19,484 nucleotides of DNA from DATDRQ01 sp035291645 (GTDB taxonomy: Bacteria > Chloroflexota > Anaerolineae > Anaerolineales > UBA4823). The stretch spans positions 1-19,484 of the forward strand of contig DATDRQ010000264.1 in assembly GCA_035291645.1 (NCBI GenBank), given 5' to 3'. The translations under genes and the position numbers were made by a program. Shown piece after piece: positions 6,598 through 12,696 of the stretch. The notes beneath the pieces were generated by a model that saw nothing but the letters and a program-made list of their open reading frames with translations, made no database searches and was not told the origin of the DNA. Position 1 is the first letter of the stretch. Each line of letters starts with the position of its first letter.

Positions 6598-9500
6598 ACG
6601 GAGAGGGCGTGCGTTCGTCAGGCGGACCGGTAAAGAGGGTCGGGGTTCCGCTCGGGACCGGCGTCTCCGTCGGGATGGGGGTGACGGTGGGCGTCTCGGT
6701 TGGCAGCGGCGTCTGGGTGGGGGTCGCCGTCGGGGTATAGGTCGGGGTGGGCGTCGGCGTGGGGGTCGGCACCTGCAGGTTCAGGCGGATGGTGATCTCG
6801 GCCTGGGTGTCGTTGGTGGAGCGTACCCGCAGGCGCAGGGTGACCGTCCCGGCGTCCATATCCTCGATGTCCCACTCGAACAGCCTGCCCGGCTCCATGA
6901 CCGGGGAGCCGTCGTCCTTGAGCTCGTCCCAGTCGCGCGGGTCATCGCCCTCGCCGAACTCGAGGATCCAGGAGTCGAAGTCACCAGTGGCGCCGGCCTG
7001 CCCGAAGATTTCCAGCGGGGTGCTGGTGATGGTATCGCCGTCTTGCGGGTCGGTGAACTGCAACAGGGCGTGAGCATCGTCGGCGGTGCACTCGCGCTCG
7101 GGCACGAACTGGATCGGGTCGTCAAAGCCATACTCTTCCGCCCAGGCCTGCCCGGCGGAGTCCCGGCGCAGCCACTTGCGCGCCCACTCATCCTTCACGT
7201 TGAGCGTGCGCACCTCGTCGGTGAAATCGTCGCAGGAAGGCGAAGCCGCCAGCCCGGTCCAGGTGTCGATCAGCACCTTTTTCCACAGGTCATCGCTCTT
7301 GGACAGGGGCGGCTGGTCGGCGGCGAACAACTCGCTGCGCTGTTCGGGGCAGGCGTTGGACGGCTCGGTACCCGATATGGCGCAGATCACCCGTTCGACC
7401 ACTCCCGGCGGGCGCACGAACGGTGAAGGGTTACCGCCGGTGATCTGCTGGACGGCCTCTTCCATGAAGTCCGCCCAGATCGGGGCGGCGCCGGTCAGGC
7501 CGCTCACGTTCTGCATGGGGGAGTAATCGGCATTGCCCACCCACACACCCACCGCCAGTTCGGGGACGTAGCCCATCGTCCAGTTGTCGCGGAAGTCGTT
7601 GGTGGTGCCGGTCTTACCGGCGACCTGGAAGGGCAGGTTGAGCGCCGAGTCGGGGCCGAAGGCCGGCGAGCGGGCCTCATTATCCGACAGGATCGAGGAG
7701 ATCAGGAAGGCGTGCTCCGGGCGGACGACCTGGTCGCCGGCGGGCGGGCTGTACTGGTAGACCAGGTTACCGTTGAAATCGACGATGCGGGTGATGGCGA
7801 CCGGCGGCACCCGGCGCCCGCCGTTGGCGAAGACGGCGTAAGCCCCGGTCAGTTCGACCAGGGGCACCTCGCCGCCGCCCAGGGTTAACGAGAGGCCGTA
7901 GTCGTCCCGGTTGAGCGTGCTGATCCCCAGCCGGCGGGCGAAGGCGATCAGGCCCTCCAGTGCGTCCGTGTCCGGCTTATCGTAGATGCCGACGAAGTCC
8001 AGCGTCTTGACCGCCGGGATGTTGTAGGAGTTCGCCAGGGCGGAGCGCAGCGTGACCGGGCCGTGGAAGCGGTCGTCGTAGTTGACCGGCTTGAAAGGCG
8101 GGCGGGTATCGTTCGGGTCGCCGGAGGGCGGGAACTCGGAGGGCACGTCCCAGATCAGCGTCGCCGGCGTCCAGCCTTTCTCGAAGGCCGCCACGTAGGT
8201 GAGCGGTTTGATCGACGAGCCGGGCTGGCGCGGGCTGATCGCCATGTTGACCTGGCCCTGGATATCTTCTTCGTAGAAATCCGCCGAGCCGACCATCGCC
8301 AGGATCTCACCTGTGTTGGGGCGGATGGCGACCAGCGCCCCGTTCGTGGCGTCGCGGTCGGCCAGCTCGGCGACGCGCGCCGCGACGATCTCCTCCGCTA
8401 TGTCCTGCAGCCCCGGGTCCAACGTGGTAAAGACCGAGAAACCCGAGCGGTAGATGGTCTGGGCGTCGAACTGCGATTCGAGCAGGGCGCGCACGTAGTT
8501 CACCCAGTGCGGGTAGCGTATCTGCACGTCCGGGGAACGGAACTCGTAGTTCTCCAGCTCTCGCGTGGCATCCGAGACCACCTTGGCGTCCACGCAGACG
8601 CGCTGCGGGCTATTGCTGACGAAGATGCAGGAGCCCGCGGTGCTGGCCTGGTACATCAGGTAGAGCACCTGCTGCATGCGGTCCATGGTGACTGCTCGGT
8701 TGGTGTACACATCGTACACGGAGGGCGCCTGGGGCAGCCCGGCCAGGAAGGCGGCCTGGGCCAGGGTCAGCCGGTCGGCGGAGGTGCCGAAATAGGTCTG
8801 GGCGGCGGCCTCCACGCCGTAGGCCAGGTTACCGAAATAGATCTCGTTCAGGTACAGCTCCAGGATCTCGTCCTTGGAGTAGCGGCGGGTGATCTCCGCC
8901 GCCAGGATGGCTTCGCGCACCTTGCGCGAGTAGGATTGTTCGGTGCGTTCTTCGGGGGTGAACAGCAGCGAGCGGGCCAGCTGTTGGGTGATGGTCGAGG
9001 CCCCAGAGACGGTGACGCCGCTGTTGTAATTCTGCCAGAAGGCGCGCACGATGGCCGTAACGTCGAAACCGGGATGGCTGTAGAACCCGCTGTCCTCGGT
9101 TGCGACAGTGGCGGCGACCAGGTAAGGCGAGATTTTGTCCAGGCGGACGTAGGTGCGCCGCCCGGCGGAGGGGTCCAGGATCTCGTACAGCACGTTGCCG
9201 TTGCGGTCCAGGATGCGGGTGGTCTCGAACTGGGCGGCGCGCTGGCGCAGGTCGTCCACCCCGGGCAGGGTGGCGGCGATGCGGTAGTACTGGAAGACCA
9301 GAACCGAAGCGCCCAGGACGGCGAGAACCACCACCAGGAACAGCCCGGCGATCACCAGGCGCAGCAGGCAGCCAGCGCCGCGCTGCCAGTTGACCGGGGG
9401 CGCGCCGGCTCCTCGGGTTGGCCCTGTCAGGGCTGGTGGAGGTGGGACAGCCGGGCGGCGGGCGGCGGGCGGGTAGGCAGCCGGCCGATACGCCGGCGGA

Positions 9501-10168
9501 GGCGGCAGTGGGCTTACGCGCCGCCCGGCGGGCGCCGCGTAAGCCGAGGGGGTGACGCGCGTGGCGTCCAGGTCGACCTCGTCGACGCGCCTGGGCAGCA
9601 GCGGGACAGGCCGGCTGGGCGCCAGGCGCAGCGGGCGGGTGTCGCCCGTTGCTACGGGCGGCTCGGTGGCGGCGGTTGGACCGGGCTGGGCAGGAGGTGG
9701 AGGCAGGCGGGAGGCTTGCGGGTTGCCCGCCAGGGCTACCGGCTGGGTGTCCCCGGCATCCGGTGGTTCGAGTTCCTCATCCGGCGCGTACCAGCCGCCG
9801 GTGGTATTGACTGAGATATCCTCCAGGCGCGGCGCGGTCTGCTCGAAAGTCTGGGCTTGGCCGGTTGTGCTGCCCTCAGGCTCGCTGCCGCCGTCCTGCT
9901 CGGGGGTGGCAGATATAGGCTCCTCTGCCAGGCCGGGTTCAGAGTGCTCCTGCGATGCGGGCGCGCCCCGGCTGTCCCCCTGGCCGGGGTCGAACGGAGA
10001 CGCCTGCGCCGGGCCGGCCTCGGGCTGCTCCTGCGAGGCGGGCGCCTCGACAGACCCTTCGGCGGGGGGCGGCTGGGGCCCCTGCCCGTCCGGCTCGCCG
10101 GAACCATTGGAGGAAGGATCAGCCTGCGCCGGCTGCTCCGGCAGGGGTGGGGGGAATGCTTCAGCCAT
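6596..10168 (-). CDS. Bifunctional class A penicillin-binding protein (GT51 + transpeptidase), 1190 aa
   Basis: Builds and cross-links peptidoglycan outside the membrane. Layout: a cytosolic, disordered region of about 265 residues rich in Pro, Ala, Glu and Gln; one membrane helix (about 267-292); a GT51 glycosyltransferase with TEDSGFYSHPGFD (catalytic E358), GASTITQQLAR and RKVREAILAAEI; then the transpeptidase with SSIK (S651, K654), SYN (714-716) and KTGTT (852-856). After about residue 920 come a Cys-containing linker, a predicted beta domain (about 1035-1130) and a Pro-Thr repeat tail (1134-1190). Ordinary class A PBPs have 650-850 residues; the excess lies at both ends. APASQEQ and APASQEH in the N-terminal region mark an internal duplication. 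Start is ATG with a weak Shine-Dalgarno. The GT51 and transpeptidase calls are firm; the end regions are unassigned. Confidence 0.95.
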   Translation of the reverse strand: MAEAFPPPLPEQPAQADPSSNGSGEPDGQGPQPPPAEGSVEAPASQEQPEAGPAQASPFDPGQGDSRGAPASQEHSEPGLAEEPISATPEQDGGSEPEGSTTGQAQTFEQTAPRLEDISVNTTGGWYAPDEELEPPDAGDTQPVALAGNPQASRLPPPPAQPGPTAATEPPVATGDTRPLRLAPSRPVPLLPRRVDEVDLDATRVTPSAYAAPAGRRVSPLPPPPAYRPAAYPPAARRPAVPPPPALTGPTRGAGAPPVNWQRGAGCLLRLVIAGLFLVVVLAVLGASVLVFQYYRIAATLPGVDDLRQRAAQFETTRILDRNGNVLYEILDPSAGRRTYVRLDKISPYLVAATVATEDSGFYSHPGFDVTAIVRAFWQNYNSGVTVSGASTITQQLARSLLFTPEERTEQSYSRKVREAILAAEITRRYSKDEILELYLNEIYFGNLAYGVEAAAQTYFGTSADRLTLAQAAFLAGLPQAPSVYDVYTNRAVTMDRMQQVLYLMYQASTAGSCIFVSNSPQRVCVDAKVVSDATRELENYEFRSPDVQIRYPHWVNYVRALLESQFDAQTIYRSGFSVFTTLDPGLQDIAEEIVAARVAELADRDATNGALVAIRPNTGEILAMVGSADFYEEDIQGQVNMAISPRQPGSSIKPLTYVAAFEKGWTPATLIWDVPSEFPPSGDPNDTRPPFKPVNYDDRFHGPVTLRSALANSYNIPAVKTLDFVGIYDKPDTDALEGLIAFARRLGISTLNRDDYGLSLTLGGGEVPLVELTGAYAVFANGGRRVPPVAITRIVDFNGNLVYQYSPPAGDQVVRPEHAFLISSILSDNEARSPAFGPDSALNLPFQVAGKTGTTNDFRDNWTMGYVPELAVGVWVGNADYSPMQNVSGLTGAAPIWADFMEEAVQQITGGNPSPFVRPPGVVERVICAISGTEPSNACPEQRSELFAADQPPLSKSDDLWKKVLIDTWTGLAASPSCDDFTDEVRTLNVKDEWARKWLRRDSAGQAWAEEYGFDDPIQFVPERECTADDAHALLQFTDPQDGDTITSTPLEIFGQAGATGDFDSWILEFGEGDDPRDWDELKDDGSPVMEPGRLFEWDIEDMDAGTVTLRLRVRSTNDTQAEITIRLNLQVPTPTPTPTPTYTPTATPTQTPLPTETPTVTPIPTETPVPSGTPTLFTGPPDERTPSP

Positions 10169-10176
10169 AACGACTC

Positions 10177-10205
10177 ATTCTAGCAGAGAAAAAGATACCT
10201 GGTAA
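10177..10205 (-). promoter_or_regulatory. Candidate promoter of the PBP gene
   Basis: Reading the minus strand: TTACCA (10205-10200), 17-nt spacer, TAGAAT (10182-10177), then the ATG 8 nt further on. Matches to the sigma-70 consensus are 4/6 and 5/6. Initiation here would give an almost leaderless mRNA, in line with the poor Shine-Dalgarno. Not proven. Confidence 0.4.
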
Positions 10206-10212
10206 GAAAGCT

Positions 10213-10267
10213 GTAGTGGCGACTTCAGTCGCTCCCTGACTTCGAGAACCACTGAAGTCGTTACTAC
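10213..10267. repeat. GTAGT...ACTAC palindromic repeat, copy A
   Basis: A 55-bp element. The left arm GTAGTGGCGACTTCAGTCGC pairs with the right arm, which ends ACTGAAGTCGTTACTAC. The GG in the left arm faces TT in the right, so the RNA would keep pairing through G-U. Each arm also contains its own palindrome of the form CGACT-nn-AGTCG. Confidence 0.88.
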
Positions 10268-10278
10268 GGGTACAAGGT

Positions 10279-10332
10279 GTAGTGGCGACTTCAGTCGCTC
10301 CCGGTTTGAACAACGACTGAAGTCGTGACTAC
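10279..10332. repeat. GTAGT...ACTAC palindromic repeat, copy B
   Basis: A 54-bp second copy, 11 bp from copy A and in the same orientation, ending 4 bp from the MaoC stop codon. The left arm is identical to copy A over GTAGTGGCGACTTCAGTCGC. The right arm reads CGACTGAAGTCGTGACTAC. The central loop differs completely from copy A, as expected if only the pairing arms are conserved. Confidence 0.88.
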
Positions 10333-10335
10333 GGT

Positions 10336-10803
10336 TTAAGGCCGGGAGGCGATCAGCACCTTCCAGTTGCCTTTCATGACCGACTCGTCCTTCTGGTTGC
10401 GCACGTCGAATTCGATGCTGACCGCCCCGCCCCCCAACCGGCGCAGATCCTTGGTCTCTACGACTTTCAAGATGGCGTGGACCGTGTCGCCGATGAAGAC
10501 CGGGCGCACGAACTTCCACTCGTTGATCTCCCGGAATGCAAGAACCGTGCCCTCCAGCACTCCGGTGCGCACCGCCAGCCCGGAGACGATCGCCAGCCCC
10601 AGCAGGCCGTGGGCCACGCGCGCCCCGAACTGCGTCTCCCGGCTGTACTCGGCATCCGTATGGATGCGGGTGAAATCGCCGGAAAGCCCGGCAAAGCTGA
10701 CGATGTCGCTCTCGGTGACCGTCCGGGCGGGGCTGGTGAAGGTCATCCCCATCTGGAACTCTTCGAAATACAGGCCGCGCATCAGGGGTTGCGTGAGGGT
10801 CAT
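10336..10803 (-). CDS. MaoC-like dehydratase (hotdog-fold enoyl-CoA hydratase)
   Basis: A 155-residue single-hotdog protein. SGDFTRIHTD (41-50) gives the hydratase pair D43 and H48, followed by the typical FGARVAHGLLGLAIVSGL segment; WKFVRPVFIGDTV is the second family landmark. Relatives hydrate (R)-enoyl-CoA or related thioesters in the cytosol; the substrate here is unknown. The start codon ATG overlaps the stop of the PII-like gene as ATGA, and a GGAG-like site sits inside that upstream gene, so translation is probably coupled. It is the last gene of the antiporter operon. Its link to the ion-transport genes is unclear. Confidence 0.88.
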   Translation of the reverse strand: MTLTQPLMRGLYFEEFQMGMTFTSPARTVTESDIVSFAGLSGDFTRIHTDAEYSRETQFGARVAHGLLGLAIVSGLAVRTGVLEGTVLAFREINEWKFVRPVFIGDTVHAILKVVETKDLRRLGGGAVSIEFDVRNQKDESVMKGNWKVLIASRP

Positions 10804-11156
10804 GGTTGCTTCTTCTCCAATCCATAGACTTTGACCAGCGGGAAGACTGCCAGCAGGCCGGTGTTGGCTTCGCTCAGCTCGCCGACGGTGTTGATGGTAG
10901 CTTTGACCACCCGCTCGGCGGCGGCTTCGTCTGGCACCACACTGAACAGTGTGCGGCTGAACATCTCGTCGTTTTCATAGAAATCGCGCAGGCTGGGTAT
11001 GAGCGGCAGGTCGTCCCAGCGCCCGGGCAGGCTGCGGGCCCTGCCCAGCCCGGTGCTGTGCAGGATGGTGATCCCCGGCACCCCGGCGGCCTCCCAGGCG
11101 TCGATCAGATCATCCAACTTCTCGGTGTTGTGCAGGACGAACATCACCATGAGCAT
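10800..11156 (-). CDS. PII-like signalling protein
   Basis: A 118-residue protein with the ferredoxin-like layout of PII/GlnB. MLMVMFVLHNTEKLDDLIDA forms the first strand and helix. GVPGITILHSTGLGR parallels the GITGMTV...GFGR segment of PII. A long loop (about 45-62) sits where the T-loop is expected. AAAERVVKATINTVGELSE and TGLLAVFPLVKVYGL form the last helix and strand. The canonical T-loop tyrosine and the GDGKIF signature are missing, so it is a divergent PII-like protein and its ligand cannot be told. The open frame extends to 11189, but the ATG at 11156 matches the fold and has GGAGGAGGT about 11 nt upstream, inside the antiporter gene. It sits 7 nt behind the antiporter stop and overlaps the MaoC start, which suggests it regulates the antiporter. 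Confidence 0.72.
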   Translation of the reverse strand: MLMVMFVLHNTEKLDDLIDAWEAAGVPGITILHSTGLGRARSLPGRWDDLPLIPSLRDFYENDEMFSRTLFSVVPDEAAAERVVKATINTVGELSEANTGLLAVFPLVKVYGLEKKQP

Positions 11157-11163
11157 AGGTCTA

Positions 11164-12393
11164 TCAAACCTCCTCCTCGATCTCCACACGCGGAGAGGAT
11201 GTCCTGGCTGGCGCGCCTTCGGCGACCAGGGCGCGCAGCATGGGCGGGGTGATCAGAGTGGTGACCAGCACCATGCCGATTATGGCCGAGAATTCGGCCT
11301 GTTCCACCAAGCCCTGTTCGATGCCGACCGAGGCGATGATCAGGCCGACTTCGCCGCGTGAGACCATGCCGGCACCCAGCTGGGCCGACTCGCGGTAGGT
11401 GAAACCAGCCAGGCGGGCGCCCAACCCGGCACCGAGCAGCTTGCCGGCGATGGCAGCCACGGTAATCCCCAGGAATAACCACAGCAGATTTAGACTCATG
11501 CCGCGGGTGTCTACCGCCAGGCCGATACTGATGAAGAAAATCGGTACGAAGAAACTATATGCCAGGGCGTGCACGCCGGCTTCGATGCGCTCCTTTTCCG
11601 GGCTGCGGGCGAACATCAGGCCAGCCAGGAAGGTACCGCTGATGGCTGCCATGCTGCCCACCACCTCGGCGGCCAGGCCGTACACGAACAGGACCACCAG
11701 GGCCAGGGTGACCACACCCTGGCTGATCGGCAGCCGGCCGGTCCGCCGCACGAGAGTAGGCAGGACCCACCAACCAAAGGCGGCGGACAACGCCAGGAAC
11801 AGCACCATCCGCAGGAAGAGCAGGCCGACCGTCCCTAATCCACCCCCGCCGGTGACCAAGGCCAGGAACCCGGAAAGCATGAAGATCACCAGGATGTCGT
11901 CGAAGACGGCCGCCCCCAGCAACCCCAGGCCTACCCGGCTGCGCAGCCTGCCCAGCTCCATTAAGGTCTGAGCGGAGATGCTGACGCTGGTGGCGCCCAG
12001 GGTCAAACCCAGAAAGAAGGACTCCTGGGGGGATAGACCGGCCGCAACTCCAATCCCATAGCCCAGGGCGACCGGCACCAGCACACCCAGGATGCCGCCC
12101 AGGGCAGAGACCTTGGTGTTATGGACTAGCTCGGAGAGGTGCAGTTCCAGGCCGGCTACGAACATCAAGAGCAATACGCCGATCTCTGCCAGATGATCGA
12201 CTGTCTCCGGCAGGGCAAGGTCTGTGAAGATCGGCCAGTGCAGGATATCCAGCAGGGCTGGCCCCAGGATCACCCCGGCGATCAGCTCGCCGAGCACCGA
12301 TGGCTGGCCCAGGCGGTTGCTAAAATAGCCCGCCGCTTTGGCGGCGACCAGGATGATGGCGAGCAGGGAGATCAGCTGGAGAAAAGGAGTCAT
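11164..12393 (-). CDS. CPA2-family cation/proton antiporter
   Basis: A 409-residue polytopic membrane protein of the monovalent cation:proton antiporter-2 family (KefB/NapA-like). Landmarks: RLGQPSVLGELIAGVILGP in the first helices (27-45), VLLLMFVAGLEL, GATSVSISAQTL (133-144), AAVFDDILVIF with the ion-binding D165-D166 pair, FFVPIFFISIG, and MVSRGEVGLIIA (343-354). It ends just after the last helix with a short acidic tail (EIEEEV), so it lacks the RCK/TrkA-N domain that many relatives use for control. The open frame runs up to 12675, but the extra 94 residues are non-family sequence crossing a promoter region; ATG 12393 fits the family N-terminus although its Shine-Dalgarno is poor. The PII-like gene follows in the same operon. 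Confidence 0.92.
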   Translation of the reverse strand: MTPFLQLISLLAIILVAAKAAGYFSNRLGQPSVLGELIAGVILGPALLDILHWPIFTDLALPETVDHLAEIGVLLLMFVAGLELHLSELVHNTKVSALGGILGVLVPVALGYGIGVAAGLSPQESFFLGLTLGATSVSISAQTLMELGRLRSRVGLGLLGAAVFDDILVIFMLSGFLALVTGGGGLGTVGLLFLRMVLFLALSAAFGWWVLPTLVRRTGRLPISQGVVTLALVVLFVYGLAAEVVGSMAAISGTFLAGLMFARSPEKERIEAGVHALAYSFFVPIFFISIGLAVDTRGMSLNLLWLFLGITVAAIAGKLLGAGLGARLAGFTYRESAQLGAGMVSRGEVGLIIASVGIEQGLVEQAEFSAIIGMVLVTTLITPPMLRALVAEGAPARTSSPRVEIEEEV

Positions 12394-12477
12394 CGCACTG
12401 GAAGAGATTTTGCGAACAGGTCTATTCGTTTGCCTGCTCCCAGGTCCACAAAAAAGATTGGGTTTTCTATGAAAAAA

Positions 12478-12486
12478 ATTATAACA
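12478..12486 (-). promoter_or_regulatory. Extended -10 promoter of the CPA2 antiporter operon
   Basis: On the minus strand the sequence is TGT-TATAAT, a perfect -10 hexamer with the TGN extension. No good -35 is present, which extended -10 promoters tolerate. Transcription would begin near 12471, about 78 nt before the ATG. Confidence 0.6.
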
Positions 12487-12636
12487 TGCGCCGATTCGGC
12501 TGCTCCATCTCTCAGTCTCCCTTAAGGGTGAAGGCCAGCCCAGGACGAAAAGAAACGATCTTGCCGGGCCATCGAAACCGTTATACATTTCATTTAGACG
12601 TCCCAGGCGTGATCTAGGTTCCATTTGCGCCTGGCT

Positions 12637-12645
12637 TGATATAAT
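12637..12645 (+). promoter_or_regulatory. Extended -10 promoter of the glycosidase gene
   Basis: TGA-TATAAT, a perfect -10 hexamer with TGN extension; the -35 region (GTTCCA near 12618) is weak. Transcription would begin near 12652, leaving a leader of about 45 nt. The same nonamer precedes the MFS gene at 18356. Confidence 0.65.
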
Positions 12646-12696
12646 CAATACGAATGGATAACAACCCCTGACCATTTCTTAGACAACCTCTAAACG

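Larger units (their letters stand above)
12394..12696. other. Shared divergent regulatory region of the two antiporter units
   Basis: This 303-bp spacer has an extended -10 box on each strand (12478-12486 minus, 12637-12645 plus) and a perfect 10-bp palindrome CCCTTAAGGG (12519-12528) between them that could be an operator. The leftward leader is about 75-80 nt and rich in A/T runs. I see no riboswitch architecture such as ydaO in either leader. Confidence 0.5.

Noticed and set aside
8063..9814. 583-codon + strand ORF opposite the PBP gene
   Set aside because: It is antisense to a protein with all catalytic motifs. The predicted product is rich in Gly, Val, Arg and Asp with no domain pattern, as expected for the complement of GC-rich coding DNA.
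12394..12675. 94-residue N-terminal extension of the CPA2 antiporter
   Set aside because: The extension crosses the promoter region, has no family similarity, and the normal antiporter N-terminus begins at the ATG at 12393.
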